64,000 nt of DNA from Algoriphagus sp. Y33. Its GTDB lineage: Bacteria > Bacteroidota > Bacteroidia > Cytophagales > Cyclobacteriaceae. The position numbers and the translations under genes were made by a program. Below are positions 36,972-47,230 of the stretch, in pieces (within the stretch, counting starts at the first letter, position 1; the number at the start of each line of letters is the position of its first letter). The DNA lies in assembly GCF_014838715.1 (NCBI RefSeq), contig NZ_CP061947.1:1736001-1800000 (forward strand), given 5' to 3'. Under the pieces are notes generated by a model. The model saw only the letters and a program-made list of their open reading frames with translations. It was not told where the DNA came from and ran no database searches.

Positions 36972-37138
36972 CCACATACGATCATAACACTCATAGTTTA
37001 TGCCATAGATATAGACTTGCTTTATTAGGTAGACCGGTCGCTTTATGGATTTTCAGTGATCATTTTTCACCACAAAAGAAACAAAGTACATAAAGTGCTA
37101 AGACCAAAGTTCCACTGTCTTTCAGACCTGATCATCGG
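36972..37138. repeat. Left direct repeat flanking the IS110-type transposase
   Basis: About 167 bp matching 38388-38553 in the same orientation at roughly 85 percent. It begins CCACATA, continues through TTAGGTAGAC and TTTTTCACCACAAAA, and ends at CTGATCATCG. It is far longer than an ordinary target duplication. Confidence 0.75.
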
Positions 37139-37250
37139 CATGGCTGCCGGTAAGCTTTTTTGCGTTTGGTAACAGCTTGAATGTCGACAAGGAGACAAAA
37201 CGGAAGGGAGACATCCACTTTCACTTTCTTTAGTTCTAACCATTTATTTT

Positions 37251-38300
37251 ATGAATGTGATCAAACAAACCGTTGGAGTAGATGTAGCCCAGAAGGAATT
37301 GGTCTGTGTAGTTGGGGTCCTTCTTGATGATTTTAGTGTATCTCTGAAAGCCAGAAAAGCGTTCGCAAACAACATGTCAGGATTTAAGGCTTTTCTCAAG
37401 TGGGCAAAGTCATTTACCGAAGCATCCCTAGACCTAACAGCAGTATTAGAAGCAACGGGAGTTTACCATGAGAAATTCGTCCACTGGTTGGTGGGACAAG
37501 AGCAGCAGGTTGCCATCGTTCTGCCCAACAAAATCAGTAATTACATGCGGACGTTATCCATCAAGACCATTACAGACAATACCGCCGCTGAAGCCATCGC
37601 CCAGTTTGGTCTTGAAAGTAAACTAGAGACCTGGACTCCACCAAAACCCATCTTTAGAAAACTTAAACAGCTTACCCGGGAAAGAGACCAGACCGTCTGT
37701 GAAAGGGTTGTTGTCGCCAATCAACTGCATGCCGAAAATGCAGAGGCTTTTTCGAATGCCAATAGCCTAAAACGACTAAAGGCCCGAAAAGCATTACTTA
37801 ATAAACAGGAAAAGGAAATCAAGAAGGAAATCCATTTATTGGTTAAGTCCGATCCAAATCTGGAGGAGAACATCAGTTATATGACTTCAATTCCAGGTGT
37901 GGGGGAATTAACAGCAGTAATTGCTTTAGCATAAACAAACGGGTTTGAGCTGGTCATGAACAAACGGCAGCTAGTCAGCTACGCAGGCTTGGATATAAGA
38001 GAAAAACAGTCCGGAACTTCCGTCAAAGGGAAACCCAAAATCTCTAAAAAAGGAAATAGACACCTTCGCAAATCAGTGCATTTACCAGCTCTCTGTGCCA
38101 TCAAGAATTGTTCGTTATACAAGAATAACTTTGCGAGACTAGTCGGAAGACACGGTATAAAAATGAAAGCTGTCGTGGCTGTTCAGCGAAAAATCCTAGA
38201 GTTGATGTACATCCTGTATAAAACCAAAACAGTCTTTGAGCTGGAGTATGAACTAAAAAAGGAGCAACAACCTGATGCTGCTACTCCTTTAACAGTCTAG
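37251..38300 (+). pseudogene. IS110 family transposase with in-frame stop
   Basis: Two collinear frames in the same phase (37251-37934 and 37956-38300) together code one IS110 transposase of about 349 residues. The first part is the DEDD RuvC-like domain (TVGVDVAQKELVCVVG, then VLEATGVYHEKFVHWL and KTITDNTAAEAIAQFG). The second is the Tnp_20 domain with the catalytic-Ser region LVSYAGLDIREKQSGTSV and the basic stretch KISKKGNRHLRKS. A TAA at 37932-37934 interrupts them, where one base change from GAA would restore reading (ALAETNGFEL). IS110 elements use a bridge RNA from a non-coding end; the 37139-37250 leader is a possible site, but this is an inference. Confidence 0.82.
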
Positions 38301-38387
38301 CTTATGCTGACTTGGAAATTAAATTTAAGAAAATATCGATTTCTAATAGGGTTTTAACACAGAATCTATGTGGTAAAACTATTCAAA

Positions 38388-38553
38388 CCACATAGGATCA
38401 TAGGACTCATAGTTTTTGCCATAGGTATAGATTTGCTCTATTAGGTAGACAGGTCGCTTTATGACTTTTCAGGGATCATTTTTCACCACAAAAGGAACAA
38501 AGTACATAAAGTGCTAAAACCAAAGGCCCACTGTCTTTCAGATCTGATCATCG
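38388..38553. repeat. Right direct repeat flanking the IS110-type transposase
   Basis: Partner of 36972-37138. The 546-base stretch 38301-38846 contains this repeat, AT-rich sequence and the acyl-CoA dehydrogenase promoter. A 67-codon minus-strand frame at 38578-38781 lacks support. Confidence 0.75.
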
Positions 38554-38808
38554 TTATGTCCGCTGTTAGTATTATCACTACCGGACTTCAATAACCCTTT
38601 CCGTGAGTGAGCTCACAGAGGCCAAGAAATTAACCACTCTTCTAGTCAGCTCAGCTCTATGTTTTTCTATTTGGTTAAAAAAAGCTTTACCACATAGGCA
38701 AGCAACTATTGATGTTTTATGCCGGTGAAAGCCTACCGGCTTGAAATATTTGGTCTTAAAAAAAATCATAATCACTGACAAAGTGAAAGTGTAGGTTCTA
38801 AAAATCCC

Positions 38809-38816
38809 TATTTTTG
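38809..38816 (+). promoter_or_regulatory. -7 promoter element of the acyl-CoA dehydrogenase gene
   Basis: TATTTTTG is an exact TAnnTTTG box 31 bases ahead of the start codon. No TTG lies at the expected -33 distance, so the promoter may need an activator. Confidence 0.4.
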
Positions 38817-38846
38817 ATTTGAATTAAACCCTAAACTATAGACCCC

Positions 38847-40004
38847 ATGTTTGGACTGCCCCGAACTTTTTTCACAGAAGAGCATGAACTTTTCAGAGCT
38901 AGCGTAAGAGATTTTATAGCAAAAGAGATATCCCCATACAACTCACAGTGGGAGAAAAATAAGATGGTATCCCGGGAAAGCTGGCTAAAACTGGGGGAAA
39001 ACGGCTTTTTAGGGATACAGGCACCGGAGCGACTTGGTGGCATGAATATTCAGGATTTCAGATACAACGCTATTTTTATAGAAGAACTAGGCCTGAGTGG
39101 CTGTTCGGCGCCGGCCATAGGATATCCGCTTCACAGCGATATAGTGATGCCCTATATCTTGCATTATGGGACAGAAAATGTCTTGGAAAAGTACATTCCG
39201 AAAATGATTGCCGGAGAATATATAGGCGCTGTGGCGATGACGGAAGCCGGTGCAGGAAGTGATTTGCAGGGAATTAGGGCAAGTGCCACCGATCAAGGGG
39301 ATTATTATTTGGTGAATGGAAGCAAGACTTTCATTACCAATGGCTATCTGTCTGATGTAGTTGTAGTTGCGGTGAAGACCGATCCCAAGAAAGGAGCAAA
39401 GGGAATCAGCTTGCTTCTTCTGGACAATACGATGGAAGGATACACTAAAGGACGTCCATTTGATAAAGTAGGATTGCATGCCCAGGACACCTGCGAACTC
39501 TTTTTTGAAGATGTGAGAGTTCCTAAGGAGAACCTGCTTGGTAAGGAAGGCGAAGGCTTCAAATATTTGATGACTGAGTTGGCACAGGAGCGCCTGGTGG
39601 TTGCACTGGCTGCGGTGGCGCTGGGAGAGTATATGCTTCAGGAAACTATCAAGTATGTCAAAGAGCGAAAGGCTTTCAACCAAGCGATAGCTGATTTTCA
39701 GAATACCCGGTTCAAATTGGCAGAGATGTGCGCATCGCTTGAGCAGGGCAGAATTTATTGTGACTATTTAGTTCAGCTGCATAATGATGGCAAATTGGAC
39801 TCTGCTATGGCTTCTGCGGCCAAATACAATATGACCGAACTGCAATGTAAAGTAGCTGATGAATGTGTGCAGCTGCATGGAGGCTACGGCTATATGTGGG
39901 ATTATGGAGTAGCCCGGGCATATGCCGATGCGAGAGTACAGCGGATTTATGCAGGTACAAATGAGATAATGAAGGAGCTTATCGCAAGAAAAATTTTGAA
40001 ATAG
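38847..40004 (+). CDS. Acyl-CoA dehydrogenase
   Basis: A 385-residue FAD enzyme that oxidises acyl-CoA to trans-2-enoyl-CoA in beta-oxidation. Family motifs are visible in order: the N-terminal helical domain (residues 1-115), AMTEAGAGSDLQGIRASA (FAD/substrate), KTFITNGYLSDVVVVAVKTD, and the C-terminal domain with VQLHGGYGYMWDYGVARAYA and RVQRIYAGTNEIMKELIARK. It lies 76 bases ahead of the acyl-CoA ligase, which would supply its substrate. Confidence 0.93.
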   Translation: MFGLPRTFFTEEHELFRASVRDFIAKEISPYNSQWEKNKMVSRESWLKLGENGFLGIQAPERLGGMNIQDFRYNAIFIEELGLSGCSAPAIGYPLHSDIVMPYILHYGTENVLEKYIPKMIAGEYIGAVAMTEAGAGSDLQGIRASATDQGDYYLVNGSKTFITNGYLSDVVVVAVKTDPKKGAKGISLLLLDNTMEGYTKGRPFDKVGLHAQDTCELFFEDVRVPKENLLGKEGEGFKYLMTELAQERLVVALAAVALGEYMLQETIKYVKERKAFNQAIADFQNTRFKLAEMCASLEQGRIYCDYLVQLHNDGKLDSAMASAAKYNMTELQCKVADECVQLHGGYGYMWDYGVARAYADARVQRIYAGTNEIMKELIARKILK

Positions 40005-40080
40005 TAGAAAAAGCTTTTGACCTAAGCCAATATTTTGATTAATTAAACAAAAATAGATTAACCCAATAATAACCTATATC

Positions 40081-41763
40081 ATGAAGGATTTCCCCTGGTT
40101 TAAACATTATCCGGCTTCTGTGCCAAAGGAAGTGGATTGTACCGCCTATTCCAGTGTGACAGAGCTTTTCGAGGAAAGCGTGAAAAAATATGGTGATGCC
40201 GTGGCGTATGAATGCATGGGGAAAACGATGTCATATAACACCCTTGATAAGTTGAGTGAGGATTTTGCTTCCTATCTGACTCAGGTTTTACGGTTGAAAA
40301 AAGGTTCCCGGATTGTGATTCAAATGCCAAATACGCTTCAATATCCTGTGGCGATGTTTGGTGCTCTCAGGGCAGGAATGATCGTGGTGAATACCAACCC
40401 CTTGTACACTCCTTCAGAAATGAAGCATCAATTCAAGGACTCAGGAGCTGAGTTGATTATTATAGTAGCCAATTTTGCCAAAAATCTGGAAAAAATCAAA
40501 CATGAAATACCAGCCAAGCACATACTAATTACCGGACTGGGGGATTTACTCGGCGGACTAAAAGGTATGGTAGTTAACCTTGTGGTCAAATACATTAAGA
40601 AGATGGTTCCGGCTTACGATATTCCCCAGGCGGTTTCCTTTAAGTCAGCTTTAGCTCAAGGTGCGGGTCACAAATTCAAGCCGGTGGAACTCACCTTGCA
40701 GGATACGGCATTTCTTCAATACACCGGAGGCACAACAGGCGTTTCCAAAGGTGCTGAATTGACACATGGAAATATTGTAGCCAATATGCAGCAAATCTCC
40801 GCTTGGATGAAACCCAGACTGAAGGAGAGCGAGGAGATTGTAATTACTGCTTTGCCATTGTATCATATTTTTGCACTGACGGTAAACTGTCTGGCCATGC
40901 TCAAAATAGGTGCGCATAATCTCCTGATTACCAATCCCCGCGACATGCCGGCGTTTTGTAAGGAATTGTCCAAAAAGAAATTTACGGTTTTCACGGGAGT
41001 GAATACGTTATTTAATGGATTACTTAACCAAGAGGCATTTAAGTCTCTTGATTTTAGTGCGTTAAAAATAGCAGTAGGGGGAGGGATGGCTGTGCAGAAG
41101 GCTACGGCTGAAAAATGGATGGCTGTGACAGGAACCCCGTTGGCCGAAGGCTATGGGCTTACCGAAACTTCACCTGTGGCTTCCTGCAATCCCATCGATG
41201 GTACCGAAAGAAATGGGACTATAGGCATTCCCCTTCCCAACACGGAGTTTAAGGTGATCGATGACGAAGGCAATACACTTGCTGTAGGTGAACGGGGAGA
41301 GTTATGCATCAAGGGACCTCAGGTGATGAAGGGTTATTGGAATAAACCTAAAGACACCGCAGAGGTAATGATGGGGGAATGGTTCAAATCTGGAGATATC
41401 GGTGTGATGGACGGGGATGGTTTTACCAAAATTGTGGATAGGAAAAAGGAGATGATTTTGGTCTCCGGTTTCAACGTATACCCAAATGAAGTGGAAGACG
41501 CCATTGCATCCTATCCGGGGGTTTTGGAAGTGGGGGTGATCGGCGTTCCGGATGATAGATCTACCGAGCGAGTAGTGGCTTACCTGGTGGTAAAGGATAA
41601 GACTATTGCAGAGGAACAAATTATTGCCCACTGCCACGAATCATTGACTAACTATAAATGTCCGAAAGAGGTATACTTTGTAGATGAATTGCCGAAGTCC
41701 AATGTGGGCAAGATTCTTAGAAGAAAGATAAAGGAAGCGCATTTGGAGAAAATAAAAGGCTGA
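40081..41763 (+). CDS. fadD: Long-chain fatty acid-CoA ligase
   Basis: A 560-residue adenylate-forming enzyme that activates fatty acids to acyl-CoA. The P-loop-like motif LQYTGGTTGVSKGAELTHGN, the adenylation motif EGYGLTETSPVASCNP, GEWFKSGDIGVMDGDGFTKI, and DRKKEMILVSGFNVYPNEVE with the terminal Lys in SNVGKILRRK are all present. Length and order fit FadD. It is likely an operon with the upstream dehydrogenase. Confidence 0.93.
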   Translation: MKDFPWFKHYPASVPKEVDCTAYSSVTELFEESVKKYGDAVAYECMGKTMSYNTLDKLSEDFASYLTQVLRLKKGSRIVIQMPNTLQYPVAMFGALRAGMIVVNTNPLYTPSEMKHQFKDSGAELIIIVANFAKNLEKIKHEIPAKHILITGLGDLLGGLKGMVVNLVVKYIKKMVPAYDIPQAVSFKSALAQGAGHKFKPVELTLQDTAFLQYTGGTTGVSKGAELTHGNIVANMQQISAWMKPRLKESEEIVITALPLYHIFALTVNCLAMLKIGAHNLLITNPRDMPAFCKELSKKKFTVFTGVNTLFNGLLNQEAFKSLDFSALKIAVGGGMAVQKATAEKWMAVTGTPLAEGYGLTETSPVASCNPIDGTERNGTIGIPLPNTEFKVIDDEGNTLAVGERGELCIKGPQVMKGYWNKPKDTAEVMMGEWFKSGDIGVMDGDGFTKIVDRKKEMILVSGFNVYPNEVEDAIASYPGVLEVGVIGVPDDRSTERVVAYLVVKDKTIAEEQIIAHCHESLTNYKCPKEVYFVDELPKSNVGKILRRKIKEAHLEKIKG

Positions 41764-41793
41764 CAAATGCCGGCAAAGTTGCGAAATTGAGAA

Positions 41794-41820
41794 AAAATAC
41801 CCTGTACAGGGTATTTTTTT
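41794..41820 (+). terminator. Rho-independent terminator after fadD
   Basis: AATACCCTG and CAGGGTATT form a near-continuous palindrome with an A-run before and TTTTTTT after. Confidence 0.85.
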
Positions 41821-41929
41821 GTTTCCGGGGACTGGTATATTGCAAATAACTAGATAGTTACCTCCAGTTGGGGCTAGGTAAGTTTCAACCGGATGTGCTG
41901 GAAGGCGATAAATCCAATCCATCTGCACG

Positions 41930-42427
41930 ATGAAGAAGTCAGCTACATCCGGTCCTTTGGGACGCAAAGAATTTTTGAAAACAATGGGACTCGGGGGAGT
42001 ATCGCTGATCCTGCCCGGGATGGTGCCGAAGCCCAACTTGGTATCGGGGATTATATCCCAACCCATCAAGATCTATGACAACTACCTGCGTGGAGTCCAG
42101 TATTACGGGTTGGGAAAATACCTAGCCGAACTTAACGTAGGTGATGGAGTAAGTTTCACAAGATTTCCGGAACATGAGTATGATCGCTTTGCAGTGGGAG
42201 TGATCTGGCAGGGGCATTTTCTGGGCTACTTGCCGGCTTACGAAAATATTGTCTTGGCCAATCTGTTGGATGCCGGAGTCCGACTAAGCGGGATGGTTAC
42301 ATCCAAGCATTCACTTCAGGAAGTAGGAATAGGCATATGGGCAGAACTGATCACCTCGGGATCCGGTAACGGTTCCAACCTTAGTGACACAGCTGCGGAT
42401 GAGGTGGGAGATTGGTATAGGAGGTGA
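41930..42427 (+). CDS. Exported HIRAN-domain protein
   Basis: A 165-residue protein. It begins with a Tat-like or long signal sequence (GRKEFLKTMGLGGVSLILPG). A HIRAN domain follows (about 50-140): YLRGVQYYGLGKYLAELNVG, FTRFPEHEYDRFAVGVIWQG, HFLGYLPAYENIVLANLLDA. HIRAN domains bind DNA ends in eukaryotic HLTF-type proteins, but small exported bacterial forms are uncharacterised. Its stop codon abuts the tracrRNA terminator T-run of the opposite strand. There is no evidence that it belongs to the CRISPR system beyond position. Confidence 0.75.
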   Translation: MKKSATSGPLGRKEFLKTMGLGGVSLILPGMVPKPNLVSGIISQPIKIYDNYLRGVQYYGLGKYLAELNVGDGVSFTRFPEHEYDRFAVGVIWQGHFLGYLPAYENIVLANLLDAGVRLSGMVTSKHSLQEVGIGIWAELITSGSGNGSNLSDTAADEVGDWYRR

Positions 42428-42516
42428 AAAAAGACGACCTCGATAAATTGCTTTACCGAGGCCCCCTTGAATGTTTTCACAACGGAATAATCCTTATTGT
42501 GAATTGCTTCAAATCA
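42427..42516 (-). ncRNA. tracrRNA of the type II-C CRISPR-Cas system
   Basis: On the minus strand, the anti-repeat (about 42519-42496, GCTGATTTGAAGCAATTCAC followed by AAT) is complementary to the first ~24 nt of the CRISPR repeat, with one bulged U and one G-U pair. After it come AAGGATTATTCC and then a terminator hairpin, CCTCG/CGAGG (42461-42457 and 42442-42438), ahead of a T6 run at 42432-42427. The order of anti-repeat, small stem and terminator is the usual tracrRNA form. It reads divergently from cas9. The predicted start is near 42516-42514. Confidence 0.9.
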
Positions 42517-42520
42517 GCAT

Positions 42521-42550
42521 TAAATGTATAGAATAAATATAAATACTCAA
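42521..42550 (-). promoter_or_regulatory. Promoter of the tracrRNA, overlapping the cas9 start region
   Basis: On the minus strand, TTG (42550-42548), a 19-nt spacer, then TACATTTA (42528-42521), a TAnnTTTG-type box with one mismatch. The start would fall about five to seven bases later, inside the anti-repeat's 5' edge. The -33 element lies in the cas9 ribosome-binding region, six bases from its ATG. Confidence 0.6.
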
Positions 42551-42555
42551 AGGAT

Positions 42556-45500
42556 ATGAAAAAGATTTTAGGATTGGATTTGGGGACGACCTCACTTGGT
42601 TGGGCTTTTATTCATGAGCCGGAGAAAGAAGTCAAAGGAAGCCAGATCATAGATATGGGGGTTAGAATTGTTCCTTTAACTTCTGATGAAGAAAACGATT
42701 TCTCAAAAGGGAATAATATTTCAATCAATGCAGATAGAACATTAAAGAGAGGGGCAAGAAGAAATTTACAAAGGTATAAGCAAAGGAGGAATGCCTTAAT
42801 TGAAATCTTCAAAAATGAAAAACTAATACCATCAAATTTTCAATATGCAGAGGATGGTTCATCATCTACTTTTTCAACACTAAAACTTCGATCGGATGCC
42901 GCTAATGAAAGGATTGAATTAGAGGATTTTTTTACGGGTGTTACTGCAATTGAACAAAAAGAGAGGATATAAAAGTAGTAGAAAAGCAAAGTCAGAAGAG
43001 GATGAAGGGCAAGCAATTGATAGTATGGGAATTGCCAAGGAGCTTTATGAAAATGGCTTGACTCCAGGTCAATGGGTTTACCAAGCTTTAAAATCAGGGA
43101 GAAAGAATATTCCCGACTTTTATCGTTCAGACCTTCAGGATGAGTTTAAAAGAATTGCAAGTCATCAATCAGAGTACTATCCAGATATTCTGAATGATGT
43201 ATTCATAAAGGATTGGATGGGGAAGGCTGCAACTCCGACCAAACAGTTTTTTAATAAGAGAGGAATCCAATTAGCAGAAAATAAGGGGAAAAGAGATGAA
43301 AGAAAGCTTCAAGAATATCTATGGAGGTCAACGGCAATCAATTCCAAACTGGAACTTTCTGAAATAGCCTTTATACTATCCCAAATCAATTCACAAATAA
43401 GTAATTCAAGTGGATACCTCGGCGCAATAAGTGATAGAAGTAAAGAATTGTATTTTAATAAGCTGACTGTCGGTCAATATCTCTATAGTCAAGTACACGA
43501 AAATCCACACACTCGATTAAAAGGTCAAGTATTCTACAGACAAGATTATTTGGATGAATTTGAGAGATTATGGAGTGTCCAAACACAATTCCATTCGGAG
43601 TTAAAAGAAGGGTTTAAAAAACAGGTGAGGGATGTGATTATTTTTTATCATAGACCATTAAAATCTCAGAAGCATTTAATAAGTGAGTGTGAGTTTGAAA
43701 AGCATCATAAGGTAACACCTAAATCGCATCCCTGCTTTCAAGAGTTCAGAATTTGGCAAAATTTGAATAACCTGGTCTTAATTAAGAAGGACAATCCCAA
43801 TGAGAAATTTGAATTAGCATTAGAAGATAGACTTGCTTTAGCTGAAGAGTTGACATTTAAAAAGGATTTATCTCAAAGCGATGCATTGAAATTGATGAAC
43901 CTTAAGCCTAGTGAATGGGAGCTGAATTTTCAAAAATTAGAGGGGAATAGAACAAATCACACTTTTTTTGAAGCTTTTGCAAGAATTTTGGAAATAGAAG
44001 ACGGAGAATCTATTGATTTGGCTAAAATGAAAGCTGATGATATCTTGGATCAGTTTTCTGAGGTATTTTTAAGATTAGGTGTAGATCTTGGATTACTCCG
44101 TGTCAACTATGAGCTTGAGGGTAATGATTATGAAAATCAGCCCTATCTTCAATTTTGGCATTTGCTTTATAGTTCTGAAGATGATCAGAAACTAAAGAAA
44201 AATTTGATCAAGAAATTTGGTTTCAAACCAGAGCATACCAAAACCCTCCTCGGAATAAGTCTTCAAGATGATCATGCATCGTTAAGTAGCAAAGCCATTA
44301 AAAAGATTTTACCACACCTACAGACAGGATTAATCTATGATAAAGCGTGTGCATATGGGGGGTATAACCATTCTTCATCCTTGACTAAGGAAGACAATGA
44401 CAAACGAGAATTAAAGACCAAACTTGATTTACTGAATAAAAATTCTTTACGAAATCCTGTTGTTGAAAAAATACTCAACCAAATGATCAATGTAGTCAAT
44501 GCAATAATCAATGATCCAAGTCTAGGTCAGCCTGATGAAATCAGAGTTGAGATGGCAAGAGAACTTAAAGCCAATGCTGAGCAAAGAAAAAACATGACCT
44601 CCAATATTGCATCTGCCACTAGGGATCATGAAAAATTCCGGGAAATTTTAAAAAAAGAATTTGGTCTAAAAAGAGTCACAAAAAATGATTTGCTTAGATA
44701 CAAGCTTTGGCTAGAGACGGACGGAATTTCAATTTATACGGGGAAGCCGATTGAAGCAAGTAAACTTTTTTCAAAAGAATATGATATAGAACACATCATT
44801 CCAAAAGCACGATTATTCGATGATTCTTTTTCAAACAAAACGATCTGTGAAAGGCAACTGAACATCGATAAGGCGAATGTGACAGCTTTTAGTTTTCTTG
44901 AAAATAAATATTCCACAGAGGACTTTGATCAATATCAGTCTAGAGTTAAGTCTTTATTTGGCAAGTTAGGTAAAGCTAAAATCCAAAAATTATTGATGGC
45001 GAATGATAAAATCCCTGAAGATTTCATCGCTAGGCAACTTCAAGAAACCCGGTATATCAGCAAAAAATCGAAAGAGTTACTTCTTGAGGTTTCAAGAAGG
45101 GTTACTGTAACTACAGGATTAATTACAGATAAGCTCAGAGAGGATTGGGGCTTGGTAGATGTTATGAAAGAATTGAATTGGGAGAAATATGACAAGCTTG
45201 GTTTGACATATACCATAGAAGGAAAGAATGGGGAAAGGTTAAACAGGATCAAGGATTGGACAAAGCGAAATGATCATAGGCATCATGCGATGGATGCCCT
45301 TACAGTAGCTTTAACTAAGCCTGCATACATCCAATATTTAAATAATCTTAATGCGAGAGATCGATTTGGAAAAAAAAGTGCAGACATATATGCGATTGAG
45401 CAAAAATACCTTATAAAAGTAAATGGTAGAATTCAATTTATTTCACCTATAGAAAATATTAGGATTGAAGCAAAAAGGTGTCTTTCGAAGATTTTAGTTT

Positions 45501-46654
45501 CCTACAAGGCGAAAAATAAGGTAGTTACTATTAACAAAAATAAAACTAAAAAGTATAAAGGGTTTAATGAACAAATTGTCCTGACTCCGAGGGGACAGTT
45601 ACACAAAGAAACAGTTTATGGTAAATCCCAATTTTACACGACAAAGTTTGAAAAAGTTGGTGGCTATTTTGATGAAGAAAAGATAGCTACTGTTGCCAAA
45701 AAACAAGAAAGAGAAGCTTTGTTAAAAAGATTGGCAGAAAACAATAACGATCCAAAAAAGGCATTTACTGGAAAAAATGCTTTGAGCAAAATGCCAATCT
45801 ATTTGAATTTGGAAAAAAAGATCATACTGGAAAATAAGGTTAAAACAGTATCTCTTGATGAAAATTATACAATTAGGAAAGAAATAGTAGGAGCAAGTCC
45901 TAATTCAAAGCAAATTGTTCCTGATTATAAATCAATAGAAAAAATTGTTGATGTTGGTGTTAGATCTATTCTTAAAAAGAGGTTAGATGAATTTGGTGGA
46001 GATCCCAAACAAGCCTTTTCTAATTTGCATGAAAATCCTATATGGTTAAATAAAGAAAAAAGGATTAGTGTAAAGCGGGTAAAGATTTCGGGAGTAAGTA
46101 ATGCGGAGTCACTTCATGTTAAAAAAGATCACCTTGGCCATCCAGTTCTTGATGATTTCGGAAAAGAAATTCCGATAGATTTTGTAAGTACTGGTAATAA
46201 TCATCATGTGGCAATTTATCAAGATGATGAAGGTAATTTGCAAGATGAAGTATTAACATTCTTCGAAGCTGTAATTAGAAAAAACCAAGGAGAATCTATA
46301 ATTAAGTATAGGCATGAAAATGATTGGAAGTTTTTATTTACCTTAAAGCAAAATGAATTTTTCATCTTTCCATCTGAAGATTTTAACCCTAAGGAAATTG
46401 ATCTTTTTGATTCAATAAATTATCCAAAAATCAGTAAAAACCTTTTTAGGGTTCAAAAATTTTCAAAGCTTCAATATGGTAATTCGTTTGTACGAGAATA
46501 TGTCTTTAGACATCATTTAGAAACAGTCTTAAATGATGATGCTATTTTGAAAGATGTAGTATTCAAGAATATAAAAAGCCTTTCTTATTTTGAAGGAATG
46601 GTAAAATTACGTTTGAATCATTTAGGGAAGATTGTACAAATAGGGGAGTATTAA
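42556..46654 (+). CDS. cas9: Cas9 (type II-C), reading frame broken by a one-base T-run frameshift
   Basis: Two overlapping frames, 42556-42972 and 42938-46654, together encode one Cas9. Removing one T from the T7 run at 42927-42933 joins them as LEDFLRVLLQLNKKRGY and gives 1365 residues, normal for Bacteroidota II-C. RuvC-I (GLDLGTTSLGWAF, Asp 8) and the arginine-rich bridge helix (about 58-90) lie in the first frame. RuvC-II (IRVEMARELK, about 665), HNH (YDIEHIIPKARLFDD, about 745) and RuvC-III (DHRHHAMDALTVAL, about 910) lie in the second. All catalytic residues are retained. As written, the protein would stop after 138 residues. A GTG at 42938 could restart the second part without RuvC-I and bridge helix. 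It could be a real mutation, a slippage-dependent gene or a sequencing error. Confidence 0.92.
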
Positions 46655-46657
46655 AAA

Positions 46658-47230
46658 ATGAAACAACCCCAATCCCATCATATCTACACCCATGTCAGCA
46701 GAACTCAGAACAATTCTGGGAGGCGGAAAACTATCGGTTTTTCTTACAACAGTATGTCAAGTATCCGGGGAAGTAGTGGATACCTTTTTTACCTTTTCCA
46801 AAGTTTAGAAACTTTGGAAAAGATTTCTACTAAAATAACATAGAAGAATGGAACTAGGTCAACCGTACCATATCTACAACCATGCCAACGGAACTGAAAA
46901 TATTTTCCGAGTAGAGGAGAACTATAGGTTCTTCCTTCGGCAATATGTCAAGTATCCGGGGAAGTAGTGGATACCTTTTTTACCTTTTCCAAAGTTTAGA
47001 AACTTTGGAAAAGATTTCTACTAAAATAACATAGAAGAATGGAACTAGGTCAACCGTACCATATCTACAACCATGCCAACGGAACTGAAAATATTTTCCG
47101 AGTAGAGGAGAACTATAGGTTCTTCCTTCGGCAATATGTCAAGTATCCGGGAGAAGTAGTGGATACCTTTTTTACCTTTTCCAAAGTTTAGAAACTTTGG
47201 AAAAGGTTTCTACTAAAATAACATAGAAGA
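46658..47230 (+). repeat. Three tandem ~191-bp copies of the RAYT gene 5' end with REP-like hairpins
   Basis: Units start at 46658, 46848 and 47039, with the intact gene starting at 47231 (periods 190, 191, 192). Units 2 and 3 match the first ~37 codons of the transposase, then diverge into a stop. Unit 1 has a diverged 5' half that resembles a second RAYT gene (MKQPQSHHIYTH) but the same 3' half. Each unit carries a perfect hairpin, CTTTTCCAAAGTTT-AG-AAACTTTGGAAAAG, at 46793-46822, 46984-47013 and 47176-47205. It begins three bases after the cas9 stop. Confidence 0.85.

Noticed and set aside
38578..38781. 67-codon minus-strand frame beside the IS110 right repeat
   Set aside because: No transposase or other motif; probably shadow coding in AT-rich DNA.
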